Assembly: GCF_048128805.1 (NCBI RefSeq)
Contig: NC_135999.1
Location: forward strand, 16,061,190 to 16,125,189
Direction of reading: 5' to 3'
From: Centroberyx gerrardi
Taxonomy: Eukaryota > Chordata > Actinopteri > Beryciformes > Berycidae
Length of the DNA: 64,000 bases
This document shows positions 10,491 to 23,510 of the stretch, one piece after another. Position 1 is the stretch's first letter, and every line of letters begins with the position of its first letter. The notes beneath the pieces were generated by a model. That model searched no databases, had not been told where the DNA came from, and saw nothing but the letters and a program-made list of their open reading frames with translations. The position numbers and the translations under genes are program-made.

Positions 10491-12328
10491 AATTGAGCAT
10501 ATAAGAATGGATTTTAATGGAGAAGTGTAGAGCACAGACATACAAAAAACAGAGGCACAAAAATGACATTGATCAGGCTAGACAGAATATTCCCACTCCT
10601 TTCTCTGCTACTTCATGCGGGACAGTTACAGAGCCATAACTGGTTTAATAAATAATAGTTAGGCATCACTGCATCAACTGAATAATTAAGTTGGATGAAC
10701 AGCTGTGCCCACCAGTGAGGCAAGACAGTGTCTCCTGCTGTTCTGACAAGACAGTGTAAAGACAGTGGGGGGAGCTAGAGTATCATTCTTTAGCTCTTTG
10801 CCTATGAAAACATGAAAACACAAGTCCTTCTAGTCAAATTGGGTGTGAGGAGTTTTGGAAACCCCAGTATGCAGCAGGTATATACAGACCTCTAGTGGTG
10901 TGGTGTTGAGGTGATTTTGGAGTGTCCCACTTATATTGCCCTGTGGACTCAAGTGGCTGATAAACATAAAGAGTCATTCATGTTATTCATCTCATCTATG
11001 ATAAAGTAATTCATCAGTCTCACTGCCAGCTCCACTTCATTATTCTGCACTAAATATACAACTAATTGACAAAATCCATACTCAAGTTACTGACTGCCCC
11101 GATACCTATCATTAACTTTGATTCCTACTTTGCTCAGTGCCTCGCGTTGCATCGCATTATGCCATTAATTAAATATTAATACATAGATGGATGAATGGAG
11201 AGCCAGCAGGAAGACGAGCTTACTGACTTAAGTGCTTGCTACTATGTAAGCCAAAAGAGGCACCCGGCAGCAAACAAGGATAAATCTAATTAGTTTTAAA
11301 CCCCATTATTCGTTTTACTCAAAGGCTTGATTAGCGCGCGCGCCCCTCCCCTCTCCCAAGGGCACGCTTTGTGACAGCGGCAGCAGCTCAATAACTTTAG
11401 ACAGTTAAACAAACAATTATTGATTTACGTGCGGAATAGACCATGAATAGCTTACTAAAAACGGAGATGTGGGGCTAATGTCCTGCTCCCTCGGTCCCTC
11501 ACGCACAGACAAAGTAAATCAGCGAGGAGCCGGTCAACAGGAAGGCCTGCGCTATCCTAATCACGGCGAGAACATACAGCGGCAATTAGGATGCTCGCTG
11601 CAAACAAAGACAAGTTAGGGAGGGGGAGGAACTCTTCTCTGTCTAATAGGAAAGTCTGTTGTAGTTTCCTGCTGAACTCTAATGCACGCATCTGCATCCT
11701 ACTGTGTATCCATAACCAGGACCCCGACTGAAACAAAAGCTTAGTTAAATCCCTATGTTTACATGAATTAATGGAAATATTTCCAACATAGGTATATGAC
11801 TTGAGTTTTGTCACTACCTCTGTAGTAGATATTTTGTGTTGGTGAACTATAATTCTCTTTCTGAGCCGATATGTGGACCTTAGTGCACCTCGGTAAAGTC
11901 CTGATTGTTAATAATGGCATAATATATAGGCTACCTACTGGTGTAACATTTAATCAGGCAACTGAAGCTTTCTGCTTCCAACATTAATTACACATTCATA
12001 TTTTCATCTGTCATTTTCCAGTTGTGAAGTGGGACAGTTCCAAAAAAGTAGCTGCAACACTGCACTTATGAATATTAAAAACATAATACTGTCAACAATG
12101 CTGCCTTCTGACTTGTACTTCTATAGGCTACAGATTTTTACCAAATCCTGAATAATTAATTCAAAACAAATACATTGCATTACGCCATTAACCTAATTAA
12201 ATATTCATACATAGATGGATGAATGGAGATAGCTCTATAAGGCAAAACATCTGCACAAAACAGAACACAAAGTACACATTTTTTGCAAATGATTCATGAT
12301 TCTTCTTTGACTGTGATTTGATAATGAT
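10491..12328. other. Intergenic stretch downstream of npy2r
   Basis: No gene recognised. Bases 11280-11600 contain a GC-rich patch with GCGCGCGCGCCCC beside homeodomain-like TAATTAG/TTAAT cores, which might be a conserved regulatory element, but this cannot be tested without alignment. A 3' UTR of npy2r probably occupies the right-hand part. Confidence 0.4.
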
Positions 12329-13432
12329 TTAGAGATTTGTGGCTTTGAAATCTGTGCAAGCCATGTCTTGCGCCTGCCTGCTCTTGGCACCTCTTGACCT
12401 CAGACTGAAGGGCCGGTTACACTTGCACACAGACAGAAAGGCCGTCCTGTAATTGTTGTTCATCCACCCGTACAGGATCGGATTGACGAACGTGGAGCAC
12501 ATGGCCACGACATGGAACGCGGTGAAAAGCAATTTGAAGTCTTTCATATCTAGAACGCTGCTGTCTATGTCTACTGCCAACTGGAAGGCGTGGAACGGCA
12601 GCCAGCTGACGGCAAACACCACCACCACGGTCACCAGCATCTTGGTGGTTTTCTTCCTGCGCCGGTGCCGGTCATTCCGAACTCCGGGGCTCATCTGGTT
12701 CTTCAGTTTACTCCAGATGCGGATGTAGGCGAAGGAGTTGATGGCCAGAGGCAGGCCGTACTGAAGCAGCAGCATGGAAATACTGTAGATGCTTCCGTTC
12801 GTGCTGCTTCCCGGCCACTTCTCCGTGCACACCTGGATGGACTCGTCCGGTGAGAGGTCAAAGGTCCCATACTCCCTGAAGATGGCGAGCGGGCTGGCCA
12901 GGAGGGCGCTGACGGCCCACGTGACGACGATGACCGCGGCGCACATGTATTTGGACATCTTGGTCTCCAGGTGGTAGACGATGCTCCGGTGGCGGTCCAG
13001 CGCGATGATGTTGAGCGTGATGGTGGACACGTGCACGGCCATGCCTTGGGCGCACGGCAGCGTGAAGCACAGCACCTGCCCAAACTTCCACTCCCCGTAC
13101 AGAGTGTAGATCAGAGTGAAGGGTAAACACAGAGTATTCACCAGCAAGTCCGCCACGGCTAAGTTGACGATGAAGAAGTTGGTTACAGTCCGTAGATTCT
13201 TGAACTTGTAGACTACATATATCACCAAGGAGTTTCCAATGACTCCAAACAATATGATCGTGCTGTAAGCCAGGATGAGGACAACTTGCACGCCCACCAG
13301 CTTTGTACTGTCCTCTAGATTCAGAAAGTTGTCATATTGAGTTGGGGTTGCAGCCGAGCAGCAGTTGGAGGATTCAACTTCAAGTTTAGAATCTTCCATC
13401 TGAGTCATGTTTAGCTGACTTGCAGTATCCAT
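12329..13432 (-). CDS. npy2r: Neuropeptide Y receptor type 2
   Basis: Class A GPCR for NPY and peptide YY, coupling to Gi at the plasma membrane. One uninterrupted coding exon gives 367 residues (human about 381). Start is the ATG of MDTASQLNMTQMED; the frame remains open for 20 codons upstream, but a CTTTTCACAG acceptor lies about 27 bases before the ATG, fitting a 5' UTR intron. Seen in order: N-glycosylation site NMT at residue 8, TM1 (ILFGVIGNSLVIY), TM2 with LAVADLLVN, a DRH variant of the DRY motif (IIALDRHRSIVYHLE), ECL2 cysteine in VCTEKWPG, TM6 (FAVSWLPFHAFQLAVDID), NPILYGW in TM7 and C-tail cysteines in VCKCNRPF. The DRH and the STKL start of TM1 are typical of Y2 rather than Y1. 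Its place near LRAT supports npy2r; the fish paralogues npy2rl and npy7r are less likely. Confidence 0.93.
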   Translation of the reverse strand: MDTASQLNMTQMEDSKLEVESSNCCSAATPTQYDNFLNLEDSTKLVGVQVVLILAYSTIILFGVIGNSLVIYVVYKFKNLRTVTNFFIVNLAVADLLVNTLCLPFTLIYTLYGEWKFGQVLCFTLPCAQGMAVHVSTITLNIIALDRHRSIVYHLETKMSKYMCAAVIVVTWAVSALLASPLAIFREYGTFDLSPDESIQVCTEKWPGSSTNGSIYSISMLLLQYGLPLAINSFAYIRIWSKLKNQMSPGVRNDRHRRRKKTTKMLVTVVVVFAVSWLPFHAFQLAVDIDSSVLDMKDFKLLFTAFHVVAMCSTFVNPILYGWMNNNYRTAFLSVCKCNRPFSLRSRGAKSRQAQDMACTDFKATNL

Positions 13433-14209
13433 TGCTAACAGTCCCCATAAGTCAATCTGTGAAAAGATGGAGATGGAGATCAGTTTGAGCAATGGACAAG
13501 AAGTCAGTTATTTTCTATTAATCTAATGAAATTCATTATTTAGTTGCAGACTTACACAATTTCCTCAATATTTTCCCAATTAAACAAGACATAGCCTACA
13601 GGATATACAGGACGGTATCTAGAAAATACAATATAATGTTAATCACCTTTTGAGCACATGAAAAACATCACATTTGATAAAAATGTCCCCCTTCTCCTCT
13701 AAGGTGTCACCTTTAAGAAAGGCTGCTGTACTGCCTTCAGACAACAGTGACAAAAAGTTACAGCATTTTTATTACATCTGGTGATTTTGTGGGTTTTCAA
13801 AGTGTTTAATATTATTTCAATGTTGACTGTATTGATGATTTGGCTGCTAAATATCCATCTAGCAACATTATGGAGATAAGGGATGATATACAGTATATAC
13901 ATACATATATATATATATACAGACTATATATACAGTCTTAATTAGTCTAATCCAACCTGAAAATCTAAATTTAAGTTACTTAAATATTACGACTGACTTA
14001 TTTTGAGGTAGGAAAGTTAGCCCCTCCCCCTTGGCTAATCTTGAGTTAAGAACTTTGTTTATGGCAACAAGTCGGTCTAACTGTCAGAGTGGGAAGTTTA
14101 AATACTGAAGCTGTTTCATATAAGATGGCAAATCTTTGGTTTTTGGAAAGAGCCTGAAGAAGAGAGCAAGTCTGTGCTGGCCTGAGCCCGAGCCGGGGTC
14201 TGCAAGAAT

Positions 14210-14950
14210 ATGCTGCAGCAGCGGGCCATCCAGACCAATGGTGATGAGCTGGAGAAAACTATCCCAGAGCTGCAGGTTGAGCTGCAGGAAGCTAAAAATG
14301 AGGCACAGCAGCAGGCTGATGAAATCAAGGCCTTTGAGGTGGAGCAGGAGGCGCTTAACAAAGAAATGGAGCAGCTAAATGAAATGCTCCACAGGGAGAA
14401 GCAGCTGAGCTCCCAGGTTGCAGACAAAAGTCACGCTACCATCCTGGGCCTGCAGCTTAAACTCATGGACAACAACATCATCGAGGAGGAGGCAGTCTAC
14501 AAAAAAGAGGAGCTGGAGGAGACTCTCCAAAAGGAGAAAGAGAAAGCGTTGGAGAAGTGCCGGGCCTCCCAGCAGGCTCAGGAGAAGGAGGGAAGTGGCA
14601 AAAAAGACGAAATCATGGCCTCCCTCATGCTGGCTGAGCAGCAGCTGGAGAGCCTCCTCCTCCATTGGCAGGAGGAGAAGACCGCTCTCCTCAGGACCCA
14701 AAATGAGACCCATTGGGTCCTGGAGGAGAGGGAGCAAGCGTGGGACAAGGCAGAGAAGAACTTGATGGCCAAGCTTGCTGACCCGGAGAGGGGCATGGCT
14801 GACATTTTGAAGAAGAAGCCAAAGCTGGCTACGACGACTCATCGACGCCCTGACTCCGACCGCAAGGAGAAGCAGAAGAAGGAGAAGATGGAGTCCACCT
14901 CTAACCAGGACTTCAGAAAATTCCTCCAATTCTTCAAGCGAAGAACCTGA
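14210..14950 (+). CDS. Intronless coiled-coil protein of unknown identity
   Basis: A single open frame of 246 codons, rich in Glu, Lys, Gln and Leu. Heptad repeats run over roughly residues 10-190 (ELEKTIPELQVELQEAKNEA, then KKEELEETLQKEKEKALEKC and LEEREQAWDKAEKNLMAKLA). The tail is basic, KEKQKKEKMESTSNQD then FRKFLQFFKRRT. AATAAA follows at 15026. No splice signals break it. The same frame reads sensibly upstream of the ATG (FGFWKEPEEESKSVLA) but is cut by a TGA at 14183, so the present ATG may be a secondary start. It may be a retrocopy of a multi-exon coiled-coil gene, intact or just broken. I do not recognise the parent. Confidence 0.5.
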   Translation: MLQQRAIQTNGDELEKTIPELQVELQEAKNEAQQQADEIKAFEVEQEALNKEMEQLNEMLHREKQLSSQVADKSHATILGLQLKLMDNNIIEEEAVYKKEELEETLQKEKEKALEKCRASQQAQEKEGSGKKDEIMASLMLAEQQLESLLLHWQEEKTALLRTQNETHWVLEEREQAWDKAEKNLMAKLADPERGMADILKKKPKLATTTHRRPDSDRKEKQKKEKMESTSNQDFRKFLQFFKRRT

Positions 14951-15025
14951 GCCCCTTCACATCTGTGCTCACACATCTACACACACATCAAATTCCCCCA
15001 AACCCTTTGCCTTCTATTTTCACTT

Positions 15026-15031
15026 AATAAA
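15026..15031 (+). terminator. Poly(A) signal after the coiled-coil ORF
   Basis: AATAAA 76 bases after the stop of the intronless coiled-coil ORF, on the same strand. It fits either a transcribed gene or a retrocopy that kept its 3' end. Confidence 0.5.
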
Positions 15032-15039
15032 AGATATCG

Positions 15040-16286
15040 GCAAAGATATCAAAATAATGTACTGCCTGTATAGTTTTATTTTTGGATAGAGACAATGTTA
15101 GAGAGAAAATACATGCTGGCTGTATAGTTGTTTTTACAGTGTACTTTTGCTATTTGAATGCTGTTACTTTAAAAATAAGGCCTTTTCTTCTCTCTCTCCT
15201 AAACGATCAAACTCAGAATTGGAAGTGCAGCTACTATGTTACTATCTCATCCTGGAGTCACATCATGACCTTGGAATTATAACATTCCAGTTAACATTTT
15301 AGTCAAAAATAATTTATTCATATACAGTAATGCAGCCCTAAAACAAGCAGGCCTTAACATATTGCTGGAGTTTGATGGTTGAGAACCTAGAAGCTTAATT
15401 TCTCAGTTTAACTACTCTGAACACAGACGAAACTTTACATTTCCACCTTTTTTGTCTCTTTCAATCAATTCAGCTTTGCCTTTGGTAACTATTCAGCAGC
15501 CTGAGCAGGAATTTAGCTTAAAAGATGTGCTGATGTTTTCAGCTTGGTGTACCACAAATAGAGTTGCAGTCCTATGTCTATTGATACAGTCAGCAATGGG
15601 TTTTTCTATTTATATTATATTTTTTTTAATGGAAGATTCGTTTGAGATACTGAATTGTCTCCATCCCCCTTGATGATTGATAAACATTTCACAAGTCTCC
15701 CTGTAGTGTGATTCTATCTAGCACATTGTAATATACTGTAGGTCATTCAATGGCCCTGTTTGTTATAATGCCACAATAGTATTGAAGTGGTCAGTCGTCC
15801 TATTGGGCCATTTGTTTTTATCAGAGAAAAGCCTGGGTCTGTACCAATGAACGATGATCTTAGATGTAAATGTCTGAACTATTTTCGAATTAGCCTGTCT
15901 ACATATTTAGGGAATTGTAGCTCATCCTTATTATTTTTTCTGTTGTTTGTTTCTGCATAGACTCACATATATTAAGCTGAAGAAGCAGCTTTATATTGAG
16001 GACGCTCTTTCGAGCCTTTTGGCTGGAATTCAGTTGTCATCCGCGTCCCGTGGCAGTTCGTGATATCTACAAATCTATCAAGAAATGAAAGTAAGGCTTT
16101 TCCTATATGCAGGTTATACAAGTGTGTTCAGTTATTGTAAATAAATATTCAATTATAGTGTTTTATATTTTTTTTTAAATATCAAATGTGAGGTCAAATG
16201 TGAGATCAAATGTGAGATCAATTGATCATACTCAAACTAATAATTCAGCACCTACAGATTTGCTCGTTGTCCAGAGTAACATCCAC
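15040..16286. other. Intergenic or npy2r intronic sequence
   Basis: No gene recognised. The tail holds three near-perfect copies of a 13-base unit, AAATGTGAGRTC, at about 16182-16222. Confidence 0.5.
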
Positions 16287-16660
16287 TCACCTTAATCTGT
16301 AACAGGATGAGATGTTCAGGTTCCCCTTATTCGTCTCCACGTTCAATTAAGTTTAGCATTAGGCTCTAACATGCTTCTTCTCGTGTCCGTGATATCCAGG
16401 TAATTTGAACGATGTAAATCGGTAAACAAATCACTAAGCGAAGACAGATGTCATATTTGTGGAATAATGTTCTTCCAGAAGGCACAGCAGTCCGCAGCAG
16501 TAAGCGCACGACGTTCACCAGCGCGCACTGCAGCCTCCAGAGTTTGGAGAGGGCGCATTACCTGTGTGACAAGTCTGAGCCCGAGTGATGAGGCGTGTTG
16601 ACTGACAGAGAGGGGGCGTCCTTCCCTGACCAAACCAACCCAGGGATAAGTCTCTTTGCC
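16287..16660 (-). promoter_or_regulatory. Possible npy2r 5' UTR exon and promoter zone
   Basis: This is the most GC-rich patch upstream of npy2r. On the minus strand it holds two good donor sites, AAG|GTGAGT at about 16291 and CACACAG|GTAATG at about 16562. Either could pair with the acceptor just before the npy2r ATG, making an intron of about 2.8-3.1 kb. This is inference from splice signals only. Confidence 0.3.
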
Positions 16661-17085
16661 TGAATCATTTCTGATCCACTTCATTCATGAGCAATTAAGA
16701 GCGTCTGCTCGACATCCCAGTGCGCTGGAATGACAAATATCATTTTTCTGCCTAGATCTGTGCCAATGTAGGCAGGGAAATGTAAAAAGATATAATGAGA
16801 GCTAATGCATTAGAGTCTCATTAATGACCTACAGATCATGCAGGGGAACACGTAAGGAACAAAAAAAAAAAGCAAACCAAGATGGTTGTAGATTTGAGCA
16901 CTAACAGTATGGTGGGCCCAATATTAATAACTTCATACTTAAATGCATTTAGTTGTAAGAAATGAAGAGTTCAAATCTCCAGAAAACATGTAAGGTGGCC
17001 AACCGTTTGATATCAGCTCACTTTACCAAGAAGTACAGCTGGGTAGCATCGGCATAATGGGAACTAATGAATCATATAGCCTACC

Positions 17086-17346
17086 CTAAGGGTAGCATAT
17101 ATATGGAAAAAAGTATGAGGCTAATAATAGACGACAGGTAGCTTTTGCCAATGATGACCTGGTCTCCTCGGTTGCAGCAGAGAAAGATCTATCCAGATGA
17201 GAAAACCAGTACCAGATGAGATGTGGATCCAGTGTTTGAGACGCTCTAGTAGGATTACCAACCGTGTCAGAAGCTGCGCTGACATCTAGGAGAACTAAAA
17301 CCAAGGATTTTCCCACATTAGCTGCTAAAAGCAAGTATTTCATCAA
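17086..17346 (-). mobile_element. Possible decayed reverse transcriptase fragment
   Basis: The minus frame contains LVLVLLDVSAASDTV, resembling the LLDLSAAFDTVDH box of CR1/L2/Rex-type reverse transcriptases. A second piece with HLDRSFSA and FPYICYP resembles the later SYLSDRSFSV and LFSIYMLP blocks. The frame is short and the order is compressed, so this would be a relic. The surrounding plus-strand sequence (16880-17600) also looks like repetitive fish DNA. Confidence is limited. Confidence 0.35.
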
Positions 17347-17599
17347 CTTGAGAAGGGCTGTCTCAGTGCAGAGCTCTAAAACCAGACTGAAAAGAGACCA
17401 TTACTCATAAAAGAAACAAATTTTTTGGTGTTTTTTTTCAAGACCTTGGGCAGGAATGGTAATTTAGAGATCAGTCTGTAATTGTTTAAGGAATGAGGGT
17501 CAAGAGTAAGAGTAAGAGTAAAGGTTTCTTAAGTAGTAGTTCAACAGACATTCTTAAAGTAGGTGGGGAGATGAATTAATAATTGTTACGATACACAGA

Positions 17600-20500
17600 C
17601 AGACCATTTCCAAGACTTACTTAAGAAATATAGTGGGCAGAATATCAAAGGCACAGCTAGAGAGGGCTTCATCTTAGATATAGTCTTGACCTGATGAATC
17701 AGCAGACAACAACAAATGAATCTGTGTGGTGACGGCTGTGTTTTGACTAAGTGGTGTGATTTGCGTTCTGTAATTTCTGAAAAGTGCCCTTACATTTTGT
17801 TAAGTCTTTTCAGTGTGGTTTGAGAAAGATTGCATTCTTGCATTTTTCTTAGTCTTTTAATATGTCAAGGCAAACGTGAAGTTTTGAGGCTGTCCATTTC
17901 CACTTTGCTTCTCTACAGATTCTCTTTGAGGCACAAATATTCTCTGCTAACCAATGAAGAGAGGATTTATTAGCCTGATTTCAAGATAACAAACTGGAAC
18001 TCATAATCATAACAAACTGGATCTCATTAGAGACGATAAAATCTTGACAGATAAAAGCCTTATTGAAAAGGAACTTAACACTGAACAAGCCACAAACAAC
18101 AGTATCACTACAAGCATCAGATTGTGAAGTGAGCTTAACTGTATATAATAATGACAATGAGAGTTTATTATTTACAATGTGGGTCCATGTAGTTGAAACT
18201 GTTTAGCCTACCGCTGGTAATTGGGCTCATAATTTGATTTCCACCATTATAGTGCAAGGCAACATGTGGCCATTGGAAATTGAGTTACTGTCTACCAGCC
18301 TCCTTGGCAAAAGCCCACTTCGCCCTCAGTACAAATACACAGATGGTGAAATAATGACAGAAACCAGGAAACCCTGAATAGATGGGCATGTTAAGAGTTT
18401 CCCTTGTGATTTTAGGAGGTGGGGCGCTGCTCACATTGTGGTTGCTGACTTTGTTCTAAAGTGAATGTCAACACTAAAGCAATAAGCTTCCTGTTGTCAT
18501 TAAAAACACAGAAGACCCCAAAGAGGAGTCTTGGCTCTAAATGCGTATGAACCCCCTAAGCAACAATACAGCATGTGAGATTATAGTCTGGATGCTTTAA
18601 ATGTGATATTAATGCCTATTTAAGTTACTGTAGTTAGCTTTAGTCTCTCCACTGACAGTCTTTATCTGCCTGTCACAGTACAGACTCAATTAACATAACA
18701 TGAACTTGCATCATTTACATTAATCTTTTTTTTCACGTGGTATTGCTGTGTAGAGATAAAAGGTTTAAATGAAATTGCAGGAGCTCTCTGCTTTACATTT
18801 TTAATCTTTATCAAAATCAAACCATAAAGCTGAATTGATAGGCATGCCGAGCTAAACTGGTTTGAAGCTTTGTCTCTTGACCAGAAAGTTGTCACATTCT
18901 TGCGTTGTTTTCAGTTCACCTCTGGCAAATGAAATTCATAAGATTGCTTCAAATGATTACATGATAGATACAAAGCAGATTTTACTAGATTGATAAAATG
19001 AACAATGTTACTGTATTTACCTGTAATGAGAAAGAAAAATATTTATCTTCATTATTCAGTTCTTGCACAGTGTGAAATTCCTCTCCAATGAAAAAGCTGT
19101 GCTAGGATAAAATTTATTCATTGATATTTTCTGCTTTATTAATTTGATTTAGTGCAGGGTTGTAGAAATTATTGTCTTGATTCATGTCTAGATAAGTGTT
19201 CAGGTAAATTCAGACTAATCCATTGCATAAAACAATGACCTGCACTATGTCTGTACTGAAGACAATAACATAAAACTCATCAGGGTAATGATTGATTATT
19301 GATTTCCTCCATCTAGGCCACAATCATCTTCCAGCTATATCTGAAATGACTGATGCATACCTAAATACCTAGACTTACACACTTTGTCTGTAGAGGCTGA
19401 CAGTATAAATTTATCATTTTGAGAAGCAAAGACATTAATATTCCAAGCTACATGGAGCCTTTGTGTCAGGGATGTTTAATCATAATCTAGTCTAAAATAA
19501 CATAATTGACCAAATGTCACCTGTGCTTTATAATACTGCAGAGCCCTGTCTGCTGTTATTGATCCAAATACCAAATATACAGTTAGAGGTGAAAGGTTAA
19601 ACATGGCACCCTCTTCAGTCTAACTTTAAGCCATGCAGTCATACTTTTTGTCCTGATTTTCCTGAATGTGTTCTAAGAAATAACATGTGCATTGTGAAAA
19701 GTGATGCAGGTTCCTTACACATTTACACTCTTTCACACCTGGGAGCTGCCCAGTACAACCACAAACCATTCATAATCTATCTACCTATCATTTTACTGAA
19801 AAGAGGCGAGGACAATGTTAATATGCTGTCACTGAAGACACGAAGGACAGTGACGGGATATAGTCTGTGAAGGCTTTGCATGGTAAAAAAACTGACCAGT
19901 GAAGACATATTTATTTGGAGCATTTTGTTTTAGACATAATGAAAAATTTTCATTATTTTCTTTCCATATGCCTGTGCAGGTTTCACTTCAAGGATGTTTC
20001 CTTTCAGGTTTGTTTACTTCAATCTTTATCTGCGTCTCCAGAGGCCAAATGTCTTTTATGAATCTAAATGAGATGATCATGATACAACTTCAGTTATGAC
20101 TGGCACAAATTTGCATTCAAACAATGATAAAGCATTGCCCTTGCTTTTGACTTGCCCTGGGTTTCCTGTATGTGTATACTCAATTTAGAGTAGTATTACC
20201 ACAAACTTTCTAAGAGTCAGTACTAATGGTCTTTGCTGCCTGCTTGTTGGCCATTTCTCTGCCTCGAAATGAATCACAATTACTGTCATCGCTGCTGTGC
20301 TATACCTGCCCTTTGCTTTAATAAATCTGTGGAAGACAGCAGCTGCACTGTCTCTATTCTAAATTTATTAGGCAGTTAGGCATCAAACTACTGCAGCTAC
20401 AGTGGGAAAGTTGCCACCTCTGAGACTTGTCAATTTTTAAGACAGATTTTGTGCTTGTTGTCCTTTATGGCAAATGTGCTGTTTATCTTGTTGGTATGGT

Positions 20501-23480
20501 GGTACAGCTATAATGGATGTCAGTGGTTTTACTTTTCCATTAGTTTGATGTTAAAGTGAGACAACACCACATTTAGCTGATCATTCTGATGGTGGGAATG
20601 AAATTACTAAAACATGAACCTTATTTCTGTGGTCTAGGACAAACCAAAAAACTATTTTTGAACATCATCAACTCGCTCCTCAACGCAGAAACTAAAAGCA
20701 GTACTGAAAGCAGCAGTTGCACTTAACTATTGACAAACTGAAACAGAAGCTGTATGATTTCCCATTCTTTTCTCTCATTTTAGGGCACAAGCAATGCTCA
20801 ATAAATGCTACAAGTAGTCAAACTTGGACATTTAGCTTTAGCTGGAGTTAGCCTGCCTGCAGCACAGCCCTGAGTTTTGCCTCCAGTCTGATCATGACTT
20901 GAACCTTTGATGTCATGAAGATGCCTAAACTTGAGTTGCACTATTGAGATTGAACTGGGAAAGATGGTAAAGGTTGCTGTGAGAGCACTCAGGGAAATTT
21001 TCATGGCATAAGGTACATTTCTATGATTCATACCTGATAACACTGCTGTAGAATGACACTAATTTGGGTGTAAAAGCCTCTTATTCGCTGTCTATGGATT
21101 AGCTTCATATTTTACATATTGCTGTATCACAGGCTTGAGTCTTAGTTCTCTGAGAGAGTTGCTCATATTAACAAATATTATTTTGACTGTCCTAGATCAT
21201 GGGAATAGATGAATTCATAAAGTGAGTGGTATTCCCCTTTAAGATTTTTGAAGTGGATGGTTTGTTGAGGATGAAATACAGTAGCCTATTCAACATAATA
21301 TTTATTTATTTAGGTAGACTTTGTGAGAAAGGGATGGGGGATAAGCTAATCTTTTATTCAACTACTTGTTAGGAATAACAAAATATGTTATAGTTGATCT
21401 ATAAAGCATGCATAATACCAAGTTTTATTCCATCTTGACGGATACCTTGGAGTGTGGGAACCATTTCACAGCTGGAATGTCCGGCCTGTGTCGTCCCTCG
21501 AGGCGACAGCGGGCCGAGCAAGACTGCGGTTTGGGTGAAAAACAGTTGGAAATGAACAAGGGAGTGGAGAGATGGTCAGTTTCAGTGGCTTGACTGACTG
21601 CTGTGCTCATCTGACAAACATCACCATAGTTTCAAATGTAAAATGAAAAGTATGTTTTGAACAATGTCTTTTCCATTCCATTCTTTATCATATGGTTAAT
21701 GCCTAGAGCCGGCCCGGCCTTGTCCCACTCCATTCTGTCGGAGGCTGTATTTACACAGAAACAGAAAACTTGATTTTTTTTAAAGCCCCCTTGTCATCCA
21801 AATGTGATCTCTCCATTGCTGGTTAAACAGGGAAAACCCATGACTCCATCTGGGTACACAGATACAGTATGAAAACCAGATTTCCCTGAGTAAATCCAGC
21901 TTAAAAGCTGAAGGCATGTCAATTTTAGAAGCGACAAAGCCCAGTTACTCTTCAGTCTCAGCATGGGGTGCTGCAGCTGTACACCTGCACTTGACTTAAT
22001 GGAAGTTTTAAGCTTCAGCCTTGTATCTCAGCCTCTCTTAAATCAATACATAGTGCCTTTCTGCAGGATTAGTGTCTCAACGTGATGGCGAGGCAATTAT
22101 CCCTCATTAACGCCAGTCTTTACCTGTCTCACTCAGTCAGGGTCAAGGCAGGGATAAATCTTAAAGGTTTATTAAGCATCCTGGGGAAGTTCCAGCAGCT
22201 ATTTAAGATTCTAATGGAGGAAATCCTGACATCATCTTCATTTCTCAGAGCTTAGGCCAGAAGAACTTTTGTCTGATGGTTCTGGTAGAATTTACTATAG
22301 TTGTAAATCTGTGAATACACCTTTTGGCTGCAAGATAGAGATGTCGTCATGTGTTTTTTAGTTGAGTTAAATTACCTATGTGTTATATAGATTAGGCCTA
22401 ATAACAAATCGAGATGATGAATTTTTTGTTGGTTATTTTACTCTACACCAGAGGGTCTCTACATTTGTCCTTCTGTTTCCCTAAAAAAGGCTTGTTAGCA
22501 TTGTTAGCCTTCCTCACTGAAAACAATGGACATTGCTTGGCAGAATCTCTGCAGTCTGCAGTTTGCATCTAGCAGGTTCTTAATGTGGAAGAAGTGAGAG
22601 AAGAAGAGCAAGTGAAGAGAGAGAAAGAGAGAGATTGCTGTGAAGACGGAGGGGAAAGAGATGATGCTGGATCCACAACATACACAACAGTTGTCTTTAC
22701 ATACAGCCTGGTTTAGGCAGTACCACACACACATATTCACAAACCAGCAGTTTTCTTACATAATCTATTAAATGCATTAAAACAACGGAGCATCATATCC
22801 TATATCACCATTTTATTACCATTTTCCCTTTAGCCAGCAGCATGGTGCAATTATTTACAACACTGACCCCCAGATTCTGTAAATAGTTAATCACCCAGAG
22901 GTTTAGGATTAAATCTCAACTGTTTGGTTGAAGTTGACATACGTTTCAATCCTTACAAGTATAAACTTAATCAAATCAGATTAGCTCTCAAACTATACTA
23001 AAGATGCAATGATTTGTTAGTAATCATATTCCTTTCTCACCACTAAGCATCCCTTCCATCCAATCCGTCTCTTTGAGAGACCTTTTTGTTTGCTTGCTCT
23101 GAATTCTCAGTGGAAATGCTAAATGAAGGGTTAGGAACATTGCCCACTGGCATAATGTGATTCTTGATGTAGTTACATTGACAGAGAGTTGACCACATTC
23201 TTTGCGGTTGACTACAACTTAATGAGCAAAAATGTAATTTTTAAATACGGCTCTAATTGAGGTTGTTTCTGGCTGTTCTTTTCCCAAGCCTGTGATATTC
23301 AGTAGTATGTTCCCATGGACTGTCCCTCTAAATATTTCAAATGTGTTTTGCTTTTTTTTGTGTTGTTTTTTACATCAGGCATAACCGAGGGACTGTATGA
23401 AAGTATTATTAACTAGTGCAGTACATTGGATGTGGTGTTAAAAGTATGTTGAGATTTGATGTTTCATACGAGAAACGCAA
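17600..23480. other. Gene-poor intergenic stretch
   Basis: Nearly 6 kb of AT-rich sequence between npy2r and the LRAT pair. No open frame with recognisable domains, no tRNA and no long repeat is seen. RBM46, which lies between LRAT and NPY2R in mammals, has large exons with RRM domains; no such reading frame is present here. Confidence 0.6.
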
Positions 23481-23499
23481 CAAGAGGCAGGTAGAAATA

Positions 23500-23510
23500 C
23501 ATCTTTAATT
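23500..23510 (-). terminator. Possible poly(A) signal of LRAT copy 1
   Basis: Minus-strand ATTAAA about 640 bases after the stop codon. It would end a 3' UTR of about 660 bases. Confidence 0.35.

Noticed and set aside
10211-10541. Several open frames on both strands
   Set aside because: They lie wholly in a tRNA-derived SINE.
13433-13492. A longer N-terminus for npy2r (20 more codons)
   Set aside because: The frame opens with TTG, not ATG, and crosses a good splice acceptor (CTTTTCACAG) just before the real start.
14375-14929. 184-codon Leu-rich minus-strand frame
   Set aside because: A Leu-rich frame is expected opposite a Glu/Lys/Gln-rich coiled coil; the plus frame is longer and has a poly(A) signal.
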